A stretch of DNA of 64,000 nucleotides from Candidatus Protochlamydia phocaeensis (GTDB lineage Bacteria > Chlamydiota > Chlamydiia > Chlamydiales > Parachlamydiaceae): contig NZ_FCNU01000007.1 of assembly GCF_001545115.1 (NCBI RefSeq), positions 372,001 to 436,000 on the forward strand, read 5' to 3'. Under the pieces are notes generated by a model. The model had not been told where the DNA came from, ran no database searches, and saw nothing but the letters and a program-made list of their open reading frames with translations. Made by a program: the position numbers and the translations under genes. Below, piece by piece: positions 7,835-17,161 of this stretch; within the stretch, counting starts at the first letter, position 1; the number at the start of each line of letters is the position of its first letter.

Positions 7835-10093
7835 ATGGGAACTGATATTACAGGTGGTAATTATTCATCAAATGATTCGTTTGGCTTTTTTACCACTCAA
7901 GGGCAAGGACAGCAGGGTGGAACGGGAAGCGTCACAGACGGAAATCAAGCGCAAATTCAATTTAATATCTTTGCACAAGGAAATGACACCATTTCTTCTC
8001 TTGTAACCGCCTCTTTCTTAGCTGCTACTTTAGAGTTTGGTTTTAAAGATGTGTATAGCGCTCCTGAAGGGTCTCCAACGCTATCGCAACCTGATCCAGA
8101 TAATCAACCCGCAGTATCGCCTTATGGATCAACCGAACAAAAAATGATCAAGCAGTTTTTTTCCGATCAAGTCACTACGCTCCTACAACAAACCAATCTT
8201 TCAAGCGACGAAGCGCTGGCTGTTTATAATTCCATCATTAACGGCACACCTTTATCCGATCCAAATTTGAGCAATATCGCCGCCTCTATTAGTCAACAAG
8301 CCACACAAACAACAATTGACGAGGGCAATCTGCCCGATTCTTGGACAATTAATTCGACAGATCCTAATGACTGGACTCCCCAGCCGATCCAGCCTTATGG
8401 CGATAACCAACAGACAGAAATCAATGAATACTACGATCAAACCTTATTAAATAATGCAACCAATTTTTTGGAACAAAATGCTCTTGAATTGACTCCGGAT
8501 CAAGCCATCAATTTGATGAATGCAATTAAAACCGGTCAAGTCTCTTCGGATATTGCCGATATTTACATTCAATTAAGCCAACAAGCGCGCGTAGAGACTC
8601 AGACAGCCTTTGGCCTTCCTAGCACCTGGTTCCGCGGAACAACCAGTGTCGATGACTGGAAGCCCATCAATGTCGGCATCGTTACGCCAGGCAAGGTAGC
8701 TGCCGCTAAGCTGCAGGACTTGCTCAATAATGCCGATCAAGTCTTAAGCGATACGCAAGCGGCTGCCAAAAAACTCTTGGATGGCCCTCCACCCCTACCA
8801 GCAAATGATCCGCTCCGTGGAGCTTTGACAGACTTCCTTAAAGTCATCGGAGATGCGATTAGGAACTTGAAGGCAACTTTAAGGGAACTCCAAGTAAAAG
8901 ACGCCGAAACATCCAAAGAAAACTCTAAAGCGAAATTCTCCGAATTAGCCGACCGCCGCATCCGAGCGAAAGAGCAGGAAGAGAAGATGGAAAAAATGAT
9001 GAAGAAGCAAAAGGAGATGAAATCGCTGGGAATTGCCATGAAGATCATCGGTCCGATTATTGCCGCATTGGCAACATTGATTGGTGCTCTCATCGCGATT
9101 GCGAGCTTGGGTACAGCGACCGCGGCCGGCGTTGCGCTAATTGCTGCCGGTATTACGGTCGGTATCGCCATGACTGCCTATTCGATTGCCGATAGCGTCA
9201 CAGGCTGTACGCAAAAACTGGTTGAAGCCTTTACGAAGGCTTTGGACAACATGATGCCGGATGCTCCGGACTGGGCAAAGACACTGGTCAAGGTCATTAT
9301 TATTGCAGCCATCGTAGCAGTTTTGGCAGTCGTCATTGCAATCGCCATGGCAACAGGCGGAGGCGAAGGCGCGGCGACCAATATGGCCACTCAAGCCGTT
9401 GCCCAAACCGTGCGGGAAGCTGTAATAGAGACGATCAAGCAAATGGCTATCCAGCTCATGGTCATGGTCATCATGAGCAGCAATGCCTTGCCAGAGCTTG
9501 TCGGTAATATCCTTAAGGCTGCAGGCGTCGACAAGCAAGGCCAAGCGATTGCGCAAGCCATTGTCATGGCCATCACCTTGCTAGCCGTTATCATCGCCAT
9601 GGGCAAGATGAGCGGAGGCGGAGCTACACAAGGCGCGGATGAAGCCGCACAAACAACTACCCAGGCTGCAGAGGATTCCGTCAAGAGCTTTTCTCAGCGC
9701 GCGACTGAATTGCTTGAAAAAATCAAGGATATGCCAGGAGATTTTGCAAACAGTGTAAAAGAACAAGTAAAGGCTCTTAAAGAAATGTCAGGATTGTCCT
9801 ATCTTAATGCTGCCGTTAAAACAGCCCCCTTGGCCGTTCAGGCTGGAGCCGGTATTGCTAACGGGGTCATGAATTTAAAAGTCCATGATTTGCTTCTCCA
9901 AATCGGAGACTTGCAAGCTGCCGAGGATCTATTAAAAGCTTTGATTGCAGCTTTGGAAAAACTGTTGAAGAATATTCAAACAGGAATGACCGACAGAGAC
10001 GGATTTATTCAGCAGCTCCAACAGGTCTTTTCTCACATTTACAATGCAGCTACACAGTCATATGGTAAACTTTTCCAAGCTTTACAAGGTTAA
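7835..10093 (+). CDS. CopB/YopB-like T3S translocator (second paralogue)
   Basis: The frame is open from a TTG at 7802, but the ATG at 7835 has GAGGT six bases upstream and is the better start, giving 752 residues. It aligns with the gene at 5124 over nearly its full length: PYGSTEQKMIKQFFSDQV, TIDEGNLPDSWTINSTDPNDW, QTAFGLPSTWFRGT, the hydrophobic region ~360-440, and the C-terminal DLLKALIAALEKLLKNIQTGM. The N-terminal ~95 residues, rich in Gly, Gln and Ser, are divergent. The role is inferred as a second hydrophobic translocator, parallel to the paired CopB and CopB2 of Chlamydia. An LcrH-type chaperone follows 15 bases downstream, so the two are very likely co-transcribed. Confidence 0.82.
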   Translation: MGTDITGGNYSSNDSFGFFTTQGQGQQGGTGSVTDGNQAQIQFNIFAQGNDTISSLVTASFLAATLEFGFKDVYSAPEGSPTLSQPDPDNQPAVSPYGSTEQKMIKQFFSDQVTTLLQQTNLSSDEALAVYNSIINGTPLSDPNLSNIAASISQQATQTTIDEGNLPDSWTINSTDPNDWTPQPIQPYGDNQQTEINEYYDQTLLNNATNFLEQNALELTPDQAINLMNAIKTGQVSSDIADIYIQLSQQARVETQTAFGLPSTWFRGTTSVDDWKPINVGIVTPGKVAAAKLQDLLNNADQVLSDTQAAAKKLLDGPPPLPANDPLRGALTDFLKVIGDAIRNLKATLRELQVKDAETSKENSKAKFSELADRRIRAKEQEEKMEKMMKKQKEMKSLGIAMKIIGPIIAALATLIGALIAIASLGTATAAGVALIAAGITVGIAMTAYSIADSVTGCTQKLVEAFTKALDNMMPDAPDWAKTLVKVIIIAAIVAVLAVVIAIAMATGGGEGAATNMATQAVAQTVREAVIETIKQMAIQLMVMVIMSSNALPELVGNILKAAGVDKQGQAIAQAIVMAITLLAVIIAMGKMSGGGATQGADEAAQTTTQAAEDSVKSFSQRATELLEKIKDMPGDFANSVKEQVKALKEMSGLSYLNAAVKTAPLAVQAGAGIANGVMNLKVHDLLLQIGDLQAAEDLLKALIAALEKLLKNIQTGMTDRDGFIQQLQQVFSHIYNAATQSYGKLFQALQG

Positions 10094-10108
10094 AATAAGG
10101 AGGGGATC

Positions 10109-10714
10109 ATGGACGGCAATAGCGTACGACAAGAAGTTAAAACTGCGATGGATAATCTAGGGAATATTCCACCCCGAGCCCAAAAGCTGGTTGAAGAAGC
10201 CGCAGTTAAAATTAAGGAACAGCATTTGTCGGCTAAAGAAGCTTTAAACTTTACTCCTGCAATGATGGAGGAGATTTATAAATATGGTTTTAAACAGTTT
10301 CAAGGAGGAAAATACCACGAAGCCCTTAAAGTTTTTGGTTTCCTACGACAGCTAGACGTTAATCAAATGCGCTATTCATTTGCTATTGCGGCTTGCCATC
10401 AATATCTTAAAGAATACTCGGATGCAGCTGCCAACTATATTATTTGTACCTATTTGGACCGCTTTAATCCCATCCCTCGTTTTCATTTATATGACTGTTT
10501 TATGAAATTAAATCAGCCTCTTTCTGCCCTGCGAGCTTTGAATGAGACAATTGAGCTCGCGGGGTTGGATTCTCGCTATGAAGAACTTAAGGCAAAGGCG
10601 GTTTTAGAGCATAAAGCTGCAGAAAAAATCGTCAAGCAATACTTAAGAGACAATTTCGAAACCGACCCCGAAGCAAAAAAGCGAAAAATAGAAGAGGATG
10701 AAGAGGCAAAATAA
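10109..10714 (+). CDS. LcrH/SycD-type T3S class II chaperone (second copy)
   Basis: The 201-residue product has an excellent AAGGAGG site and starts 15 bases after the CopB-like gene. Three TPR-like helical pairs occupy about residues 50-155 (YKYGFKQFQGGKYHEALKVF, YSFAIAACHQYLKEYSDAAA, PRFHLYDCFMKLNQPLSALR), followed by a charged tail ending EEDEEAK. This is the SycD/LcrH layout and resembles the chaperone at 4289. It should bind the CopB-like protein encoded immediately upstream, and possibly the products of the genes immediately downstream (the next start is 11 bases away). Confidence 0.9.
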   Translation: MDGNSVRQEVKTAMDNLGNIPPRAQKLVEEAAVKIKEQHLSAKEALNFTPAMMEEIYKYGFKQFQGGKYHEALKVFGFLRQLDVNQMRYSFAIAACHQYLKEYSDAAANYIICTYLDRFNPIPRFHLYDCFMKLNQPLSALRALNETIELAGLDSRYEELKAKAVLEHKAAEKIVKQYLRDNFETDPEAKKRKIEEDEEAK

Positions 10715-10725
10715 GGAGAGCTATT

Positions 10726-11406
10726 ATGAATACTCCTTCGGTAGGAGTTGGATTTACCTCCAGCCCTAACTCGCCTGATTACATTGATCTTAGCTCTAAA
10801 GATCAGGTGCAGGAGACAACCAATAACCGCATTCCACAAGGTGCCCCTTGGAATAAAGGGGTCATTTTGGCCAAAGATAGCTTAGAAGTTCCAATAGAAA
10901 TAGCCTTTGGCATCAATAATGACCGCACAGAACCTGGCAAGCCGTCTCTGCTGCCTCTTTTCCGCACGCGCTTTGTGGACGACCATCAAGTCGAGGATTT
11001 AAGCAGAAGCTATTATTTGGAGCTGCGCGATAACTTGCCGACCGATCTGCAGAAAATATTAAGTCAAGATGAGGCGAAGCCGAACATAGAAGATCGCGAT
11101 CCGGATTTAATGGCTTTGGACAACAGTTTGAGATTTGAGGCGAATATTCTGGCACTGGCAGATCATTTATCTGTTCCCCAATCAGACGAAGGCGTGTTAA
11201 TTGGAGCTCAGCAATTTTTAGCCTTGCCCACTCTTGTCAAGCAGGAACTGCTGGCTTATGGAGCAAACGTGGGCCAATTTCTCGATCGTTACTTGGCTGA
11301 AATAGGCCCCAATGATCCTAGTTATGATTTGCTGCTCAATGTATCCAATCAAATGAAGGAGGCTTATCAGTTATTTAACTTATCCAATCCGGACATTGCA
11401 AGTTAG
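10726..11406 (+). CDS. Hypothetical protein of the translocator operon
   Basis: The product is 226 residues with an AAGGAG site, 11 bases after the LcrH-type chaperone. It is soluble-looking: the first ~75 residues are polar and extended, and the rest is helical (LRFEANILALADHLSVPQSD onward). No signal peptide or membrane segment is seen. I recognise no domain. Tight packing with a chaperone and a CopD-like candidate suggests an accessory component or substrate of the T3S system, perhaps in the position occupied by CT577 in Chlamydia, but I could not verify homology. Confidence 0.75.
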   Translation: MNTPSVGVGFTSSPNSPDYIDLSSKDQVQETTNNRIPQGAPWNKGVILAKDSLEVPIEIAFGINNDRTEPGKPSLLPLFRTRFVDDHQVEDLSRSYYLELRDNLPTDLQKILSQDEAKPNIEDRDPDLMALDNSLRFEANILALADHLSVPQSDEGVLIGAQQFLALPTLVKQELLAYGANVGQFLDRYLAEIGPNDPSYDLLLNVSNQMKEAYQLFNLSNPDIAS

Positions 11407-11439
11407 AAAAATGTTGAAGACAGAAAGATCAGGTGAAAA

Positions 11440-12414
11440 ATGCCTTCTAAGGATGAAGAGAGATATCAAAGCAATTTGGCGCGTATAGGGCGTCAGCTAG
11501 CATTATCAGAAGCCCTTTTGCAAACTCATCCTCTTGTGCAAGATAAATTGAAGATTTTGCAGACTGCTTTGCACTATTTTACTTTGCAAACCCAGTGGCA
11601 GTCTGCCGGATCTTTAGCTCGTCTTTTGCTAACCTTTAAGACGGCATTGCGGGCGCAAGAAGTTGGAGAAAGCGCTTCGGGATTCATTGGTCCGTCGTTA
11701 GGCCGGATGCAGAAAGCCGTGGCACAGTTAATGCAAACGACATTAAAGCCTTCGGAAAGACAATTGACGGAATTGCTATTGACCTTCACTCAAGTTGTCA
11801 CGCTTGTAATGGTCTATCTTGCCACTCAAACATTGGGCAACTGGAAGGGATTATTTCCTCAAAATGATCCGGGGGCTGCTAAGAAGGCCGGTTTACTGCT
11901 AAGAGAATTAGGGCTGACCTTTATATTGGGCTCTCATCTCGTTGAAAAAACTTTTCGTTTGGTTGCTCAAGGATTGGGAGTAAGCGAGCAAAGCCAAAAA
12001 GGCATTAGTGCTATTGGCCTTCTGTATGTCCTCATTTTATTGGCAATGATTCATGAAGAGGACGATCAAAATAACGAGGAGCTATTAGAGATTCTTTTGC
12101 CATTTATGAAACCGACGCTTGATTCCTTAGACCAGGCCGTCCAACAAGCGCAAAGCCAAGCAATAATGGAAGAGGAAAACGCTTCTTTAGCATTAAGCCA
12201 GTTGCAATTGATGCGACAGGTCCTTGAAAATGCAGATTTAAAAGGCCTGAAACAAGCAATAGAAAGCAGTTTTCAAGCCTTAGAATTACCTTATCAAGAG
12301 GTAAAAAAAGATTTAAGAAAGCTGATTGAACTCTGTTCTCAGCTAAATAGCAGTTTTAGAAATATTTTCTATCAAAAAGAACTGTCGGTGACAACGATGA
12401 CGCAAGCGGCCTAA
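11440..12414 (+). CDS. Hypothetical helical protein of the translocator operon
   Basis: The 324-residue product has a weak AGGTGA site 33 bases after the previous gene. It is almost entirely helical, with moderately hydrophobic segments (TFTQVVTLVMVYLATQTLG, and SAIGLLYVLILLAMIHEEDD at ~190-205) and a C-terminal coiled-coil-like region. The family is not recognised. Its place in a chaperone-translocator transcription unit suggests a T3S role; the hydrophobic patches could mark a minor translocator or a membrane-associated regulator. Confidence 0.75.
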   Translation: MPSKDEERYQSNLARIGRQLALSEALLQTHPLVQDKLKILQTALHYFTLQTQWQSAGSLARLLLTFKTALRAQEVGESASGFIGPSLGRMQKAVAQLMQTTLKPSERQLTELLLTFTQVVTLVMVYLATQTLGNWKGLFPQNDPGAAKKAGLLLRELGLTFILGSHLVEKTFRLVAQGLGVSEQSQKGISAIGLLYVLILLAMIHEEDDQNNEELLEILLPFMKPTLDSLDQAVQQAQSQAIMEEENASLALSQLQLMRQVLENADLKGLKQAIESSFQALELPYQEVKKDLRKLIELCSQLNSSFRNIFYQKELSVTTMTQAA

Positions 12415-12460
12415 ACGACACTTAAAACAGCTTCACCGTCCATAAATAAGGAGAATTCCC

Positions 12461-13564
12461 ATGCCAGACGTTAATTTAGGCGATAGCAGCAATAATAATT
12501 TCATGGATTTTGTCGGCAAGTATCAAAGCGGTGATGGCTCTCAAGGAGAAGTAGATGTCATCGGTAATAAGGACAATGCCCTTATCATCATTAAGCAACA
12601 AGATCCAACAAAAACCGATACCATTACGCAGATGACAATTATTGAAATGCAGAATGGACGCTTAACAGGTGTCTATAGCTTTTCTGCCACTAATCCTTCC
12701 CTTTTCCCTCCGCAAGATGATCAAACTGATATAGACGGGCAAGGTAACCAAGGCTCATCCGTAAATGGCGATAATAGCACACAAGGCAATCAAGGAGGAA
12801 CCCCAGCTCAGCAACTGCAAGCCAATCCTTGGTTCAACGTCTCTTTCTTGGCTGTCTTTAATAATATCATGACCGAAATTTTGGGTTTGGAACAAAAGAA
12901 CCATTACATGGAAGCCCAGACAGAGATGCAATCGCGCGTCAATATCATTGCCATTTCGCAAACGCAATCTGAGTTGACCAAAGCGCTTTACGACACCAGG
13001 GCCGAAGAAAAAATGGTGGAAGCCATCACGTCCTTTGCCCAAGCCGGAATGGCAGTCGTTCAAATTGGAATGACCTGGAATAACGCATCCAGAGCGGAAG
13101 TGGCGGCGAACAAGGCCATGCAAGAGGATAAAACCGCACTTGATAATGCGCTTGCGAAACATCCTGAGTTAGGAACAGATATCAATGCCATTAAAGACCC
13201 TCCTCCTGATGTAAAAGCCCATTTAGAAGCCTATAATAAGACGCAGACAGAATCGTGGAGAAGGGAATTTGTTCAGTCAAAAGTGACTGAATATAACCGT
13301 CTTTCCGATTTGAACAATGAAGTCGTCAAAAACGCCATTAACGGTGTCAGCCAAACCATCCAAGCCGGTTTGATCGGTAAGGAAGGAGAAATCGATGCCC
13401 TTAAAACGATAAATGACGGTTATTTGCAAGTTTTAAACAAATATGCCGAAAATACCGCTAAATCGCGAGATGATGCCAAAGCCAACTTCGACCGCTTTGT
13501 CGATTTCTTGATGAAGATCGTCGATTCCGACTTCAAAGCTCACTCTATTGGCCAAGGCGTTTAA
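12461..13564 (+). CDS. CopD/YopD-like translocator candidate
   Basis: The 367-residue product has an AAGGAG site. Residues 1-120 are polar and Gly/Asn/Gln-rich. Residues ~125-210 are amphipathic and carry one mildly hydrophobic stretch (ITSFAQAGMAVVQIGMTW). Residues 210-345 form charged coiled-coil helices ending near the C-terminus. A single weak hydrophobic segment followed by coiled coil is the layout of minor translocators of the YopD/CopD type. The context (chaperone, CopB-like protein, then this gene at the end of the unit) mirrors the CT576-CT579 order of Chlamydia. A tip-like or effector role cannot be excluded. Confidence 0.6.
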   Translation: MPDVNLGDSSNNNFMDFVGKYQSGDGSQGEVDVIGNKDNALIIIKQQDPTKTDTITQMTIIEMQNGRLTGVYSFSATNPSLFPPQDDQTDIDGQGNQGSSVNGDNSTQGNQGGTPAQQLQANPWFNVSFLAVFNNIMTEILGLEQKNHYMEAQTEMQSRVNIIAISQTQSELTKALYDTRAEEKMVEAITSFAQAGMAVVQIGMTWNNASRAEVAANKAMQEDKTALDNALAKHPELGTDINAIKDPPPDVKAHLEAYNKTQTESWRREFVQSKVTEYNRLSDLNNEVVKNAINGVSQTIQAGLIGKEGEIDALKTINDGYLQVLNKYAENTAKSRDDAKANFDRFVDFLMKIVDSDFKAHSIGQGV

Positions 13565-13585
13565 AAAGGAGACGAATCGATAATA

Positions 13586-13749
13586 AGAGGGTGTATTAAA
13601 ACGGCAAATGTCCTATTAAAGTTCTTTTCCCAATAAAAAGGGGAACCGAGTAAGGGGCAATATTAAATCCGATATAGCTTCCCTAATCGGTTCCTCTCTT
13701 CGGAAAAATAATCTGGATTAGGCATGAGGAGTTTTAATTATTCCCTCTA
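13586..13749. repeat. Degenerate copy of the dispersed palindromic repeat
   Basis: The outer arm begins AGAGGGTGTATTAAAACGG and is mirrored by GGAGTTTTAATTATTCCCTC. The inner stem pairs GGGGAACCGAGTAAGGG with CCCTAATCGGTTCCTC. Arms are more diverged than in the copy at 4881. Confidence 0.65.
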
Positions 13750-13768
13750 AGGGTGCGAATAGCACCCT
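13750..13768 (+). terminator. Hairpin at the end of the translocator unit
   Basis: AGGGTGC (13750-13756), loop GAATA, GCACCCT (13762-13768) form a 7-base-pair perfect stem. There is no strong U tract after it, so it may be a weak or Rho-assisted terminator, or simply part of the adjoining repeat. Confidence 0.4.
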
Positions 13769-13781
13769 CTCATATTAAATA

Positions 13782-13790
13782 TGTTATAAT
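13782..13790 (+). promoter_or_regulatory. Extended -10 promoter of the T3S apparatus cluster
   Basis: TG-T-TATAAT (13782-13790) is a perfect extended -10 about 80 bases before the chaperone start at 13869. No clear -35 hexamer is present 16-18 bases upstream, where the terminator-like hairpin ends. It probably drives the chaperone-CdsD-CdsE-CdsG unit. Confidence 0.55.
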
Positions 13791-13868
13791 TAATAAGGGA
13801 TGTTAAAGACCGTTGATGTATAATTAGCTTCGTTCTTTTTCATCCTTTATTTATGAAGGAGCCTATTT

Positions 13869-14255
13869 ATGCTTGATGCGCTTGTCCGCCAATTAGGCCA
13901 AGAACTTGAAATGGAAGATCTGATTGTTTCACCTGAGCCAGGCCATTATACGGTTCCTTTTGATGAGAATATTGAAGTGGATCTTATCCAGTCCCCACAA
14001 AGTTATTTATTTAAAGGAGTAATAGGAGCCTGCCCTAAAAACAATCTCGAAGCTTTTTTGCTTAAAGCAATGGAGGCCAATCTATTTGGCCGAGGGACAA
14101 GAGGCGCAGCAATAGGGTTAAATGGTGAAGGGAATTTATTGACGCTTTCGCTAGAGCTGGATTACAATAGTTCTTATAAGGACTTTCGGGAAAAGATGGA
14201 AGACTTTATCAGCGTGTTAGATTTTTGGCGGAAAGAAGCATTGAAACACCGTTAA
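13869..14255 (+). CDS. CesT/SycE-type T3S chaperone (CT663-like)
   Basis: The 128-residue product has an AAGGAG site. The alternating pattern YTVPFDENIEVDLIQSP, FKGVIGACPKNNLEAFLLKAMEANLFG and LTLSLELDYNSSYKDFREKM is the small alpha/beta class I T3S chaperone fold. Position immediately before the SctD gene matches CT663 of Chlamydia. CT663 has been reported to interact with sigma-66 as well as resemble a T3S chaperone, so a dual chaperone/regulator role is possible here. The partner is unknown from sequence. Confidence 0.8.
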   Translation: MLDALVRQLGQELEMEDLIVSPEPGHYTVPFDENIEVDLIQSPQSYLFKGVIGACPKNNLEAFLLKAMEANLFGRGTRGAAIGLNGEGNLLTLSLELDYNSSYKDFREKMEDFISVLDFWRKEALKHR

Positions 14256-14293
14256 AATTCATTTGTTATGCTTTTTAAATTAATGGGTAGATT

Positions 14294-16237
14294 ATGGTTG
14301 CAAGACTAGTGGCAGAAGAAGGTGATCTTAAAGGGCTTATCCTCTCCTTGGATAATGGCGACAGCTGGATAATCGGACGCGATCCCGAGGAATGCCAACT
14401 TGTCATACAAGATCCTCTTACTTCGCGCAAGCATCTCGTTGCACGTCGCACAAACGAAGGCATTTTAGTTGAAAATTTAAGCCAAACCAACCCGATTCAA
14501 ATCAACGAAGAGGAAATCGGCAGTCAACCCCGCCTTCTTCAGCAAGGAGATACGGTCAAAATTGGAAACGAAATTTTCCGCTATTACACCGATACGTCGG
14601 CCCATATCTTAGACGAAAGCTTGCCTTCCATGATTGAAGATCCGACAGAGTCCGATCCTGCCATTGAACGCGGCCCAGAGCCCAATTCTCCCCTTATTAA
14701 TGGAGACAAAAATTCCGAACTAGAGCATCCGGAGACACAAGATCAAGATGTACAAGATCAAGAGGTTGAAAAGCAAGAAGCGAGAGAAGAAGATAAAGAC
14801 CATGATACCATTTTTGATGACGATGCCAATTTTTTGCCTTTAGCGGAAATAAATTTTGGCATTGTCGAAACAGGACGCTGGCTCCTTAAAGTAATCGGAG
14901 GCCCTAATAATGGCGCTGAATTCTATATGCAAGCAGGCCATAGCTATATTCTGGGTACCGATCCTCATAGCTGCGATATTGTTTTTCATGATACAAGCGT
15001 TTCCCGCCAACATGCCAAAATCACTGTAACAGCTGAAGATTCCTTGACTATTGAAGATTTGAAAAGCCGAAATGGAGTATTAATTAGCGGAACTCCTCTA
15101 GAAGGCAAGCAAACGTTATCTCCAAGCGTTATCGTGACCATGGGAACGACCTCTTTTGTCGTTTATGACAGGGAAGGCGAAATGCAAACGATCATTTCCC
15201 CTCTTTTGCCCTCTATTGTCAAAGTGCTGCAGCAAGAAGAGACGCCAAAAGTTGAGGAAGTTCCACCTGCTTCACAAGGTGAACAGGAGCCGATTTCCAC
15301 TCATGCCCCTACAGCTATTCCAGAGCCTGCACCGGCCCAACGCCACTTTGGCCCTTTAATTCTGCTCTCTATCATTACCGGCTTATTCCTTTTGGCAGGA
15401 ATCGGAACGTTTTCGCTTTTTAAAAGTGAACCGATCATTACACATACGCAAGAAAATGCGACGCAACTTATCCAACAAGCAGTCGACCCATTCCCGGCGA
15501 TTAGGTATTCTTTCAATAAAAGTACAGGCGGTCTATTGCTATTAGGACACGTTTCTACAGCTGCGGATAAGAATCAGCTTTTATATAATTTACAAGGATT
15601 GAAATTTATTAAATTCATTGACGATACGGGTATTGTCATCGATGAGTATGTCTGGCAGGAGGTTAATTCTATCTTAGCTAACAATCCTGCTTGGAAAGGC
15701 ATTACCATTCACTCTCCCGCAGCTGGCCAGTTTGTTTTATCGGGATATTTAGAAACACGCAAGCAGGCCGAACAGCTATCCGATTATATCAGCGTCAATT
15801 TCCCTTATCTGGATCTCTTGAAAAGGCAAATTGTTGTGGAAGAAGATGTTGTCAACCAAATTAATGTCTGGCTGCAAGATGCCAATTTGCGCAATATCAC
15901 AGCTAAAATGTCTAATGGGGAAGTGACTTTGACAGGCAACGTGCCAGCCGACCGCAACACGGAGCTTAACGAAATCATGACGCGCATTAAAGGTATTCCC
16001 GGCGTCCGAATTGTCAATAACTTTGCCCGCACTCAAGCGCCTGAAATGGGGATTATCAATATTTCCAACCGCTATGAAATTACGGGACAATCTCGATTAG
16101 GGGATAAATATACCGTTGTCATTAATGGACGCATCTTATCTTCAGGAGATGTCTTGGACGGAATGACAATTACTCAAATTAAGCCCAATACAGTTTTCTT
16201 AGAAAAAGATGGAACAAAATACCGTATCGATTATTAA
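14294..16237 (+). CDS. sctD: T3S inner-membrane ring protein SctD (CdsD), two FHA domains
   Basis: The 647-residue product starts at an ATG 38 bases after the chaperone. Residues ~1-100 form a first FHA domain (IIGRDPEEC with SRKH). Residues ~100-190 are an acidic linker. Residues ~193-295 form a second FHA domain (YILGTDPHSC, SVSRQHAKI, DLKSRNGVLI). A single membrane span lies at about 352-375 (PLILLSIITGLFLLAGIGTF), and the periplasmic part ~380-647 carries BON-like ring-building repeats (ITAKMSNGEVTLTGNVPAD is typical). Double FHA domains are a known feature of chlamydial CdsD and suggest recognition of phosphothreonine. The Pkn5-like kinase of the same cluster is a natural candidate partner. 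The protein forms the inner-membrane ring. Confidence 0.95.
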   Translation: MVARLVAEEGDLKGLILSLDNGDSWIIGRDPEECQLVIQDPLTSRKHLVARRTNEGILVENLSQTNPIQINEEEIGSQPRLLQQGDTVKIGNEIFRYYTDTSAHILDESLPSMIEDPTESDPAIERGPEPNSPLINGDKNSELEHPETQDQDVQDQEVEKQEAREEDKDHDTIFDDDANFLPLAEINFGIVETGRWLLKVIGGPNNGAEFYMQAGHSYILGTDPHSCDIVFHDTSVSRQHAKITVTAEDSLTIEDLKSRNGVLISGTPLEGKQTLSPSVIVTMGTTSFVVYDREGEMQTIISPLLPSIVKVLQQEETPKVEEVPPASQGEQEPISTHAPTAIPEPAPAQRHFGPLILLSIITGLFLLAGIGTFSLFKSEPIITHTQENATQLIQQAVDPFPAIRYSFNKSTGGLLLLGHVSTAADKNQLLYNLQGLKFIKFIDDTGIVIDEYVWQEVNSILANNPAWKGITIHSPAAGQFVLSGYLETRKQAEQLSDYISVNFPYLDLLKRQIVVEEDVVNQINVWLQDANLRNITAKMSNGEVTLTGNVPADRNTELNEIMTRIKGIPGVRIVNNFARTQAPEMGIINISNRYEITGQSRLGDKYTVVINGRILSSGDVLDGMTITQIKPNTVFLEKDGTKYRIDY

Positions 16238-16277
16238 TAAGGAGAAATCAAATTTTCTCTTTTAAAGTGAGGTCACA

Positions 16278-16523
16278 ATGTTCGGTTTAGAAAGCCAAAA
16301 GAAAAAAAAGCCTATCGAAGAATTTGTCTTCGATCTGGAAAAAATGCTTGTTAATCCTGAAGAGCATAAAAAACTAAGAGAAAAAATTGAAAATCGCATT
16401 CAAGAGGTTAAGAAATACCTACGCTCGGGAGAAAACCAAGAAGAGTTTGACCGATTGGGCATGCTTCTTCATGGCTATACGTCTTTACTTAAAGTAATGT
16501 CCCGTTTTAGTTCTAAAAAATAA
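16278..16523 (+). CDS. sctE: T3S needle chaperone candidate CdsE (CT665-like)
   Basis: The product is 81 residues, almost entirely charged helix (DLEKMLVNPEEHKKLREKIE), with a GTGAGGT site. It lies directly after SctD, the position of CT665. In Chlamydia CT665 (CdsE) and CT667 (CdsG) together bind the needle subunit CdsF to stop premature polymerisation. Size and helicity agree with the small YscE/PscE-type partner. The symbol follows chlamydial usage. Confidence 0.75.
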   Translation: MFGLESQKKKKPIEEFVFDLEKMLVNPEEHKKLREKIENRIQEVKKYLRSGENQEEFDRLGMLLHGYTSLLKVMSRFSSKK

Positions 16524-16611
16524 TCTCTTGCAGGCTTATTTTCTTTTCTCTAGAAAGGATGAAATATAAAAGAGATTCATCTTGTTGTAATACGAAAAAA
16601 GGACTGTTTTT

Positions 16612-17070
16612 ATGGATCAAGAAACAATACAAAATTTTAAGGAAGATTTTTCTTTACTTATCGAGGCAGGATTTGTAGCAGTTAAACAACTTGATGAAAC
16701 AAGCGCGACGCGCATTTTTCACGCTGCACAAGCATTAAGCCCTAACAATACTGCCCCACAAATTGGTCTGGGCTATATTGCCTTGAATAAACTGGAAATC
16801 AAAGAGGCCACTCGCATTTTTGAGTCGGTGGTTCAAGTTGAACCCGAAAACCACTTAGCCCAAACATTCCTCGGCATGTGTTTCTTATTGACAAAAGGCA
16901 AACACAAAAAAGGAGAGAAAATTATTCAAGAGGCCATGGAAAAAACAACCGATCCTACGATTAAAAATCTAGGAGCCATCTCTCTTGAATGGGCAGAGAA
17001 AGATCTCTCCAAAAAGAACAAAGCTCCCTTCTTTGCTCAGCAGACCCAGCCGTCTGAAAGTGAAGATTAA
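16612..17070 (+). CDS. sctG: TPR-type T3S needle chaperone candidate CdsG (CT667-like)
   Basis: The 152-residue product has an AAGGA site. TPR-like repeats fill residues ~20-110 (DETSATRIFHAAQALSPNN, GLGYIALNKLEIKEATRIFE, AQTFLGMCFLLTKGKHKKGE). This is the fold of the YscG/PscG needle chaperones. In Chlamydia the order is CdsE, CdsF (needle), CdsG; here the TPR gene comes before the needle gene and a glycosyltransferase gene lies between. Assignment to CdsG rests on fold, size and neighbourhood. Confidence 0.72.
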   Translation: MDQETIQNFKEDFSLLIEAGFVAVKQLDETSATRIFHAAQALSPNNTAPQIGLGYIALNKLEIKEATRIFESVVQVEPENHLAQTFLGMCFLLTKGKHKKGEKIIQEAMEKTTDPTIKNLGAISLEWAEKDLSKKNKAPFFAQQTQPSESED

Positions 17071-17161
17071 TAAATATTGCATAATATTAAGACCGAGCGT
17101 TTTTTTTCCTCTAACTTAAAAATTTGGCTTGAAAGCCGGCTTCTCATTCCTTTTGCGTAAT

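Larger units (their letters stand above)
13565..13868. other. Intergenic region with repeat, hairpin and promoter
   Basis: No gene is seen. The stretch holds a palindromic repeat copy, a G+C-rich hairpin and an extended -10 element, each listed separately. It separates the translocator unit from the apparatus cluster. Confidence 0.6.

Noticed and set aside
13586..13749. Small structured RNA or riboswitch before the CT663-like gene
   Set aside because: The pairing is explained by the dispersed palindromic repeat, and no known riboswitch core was recognised.
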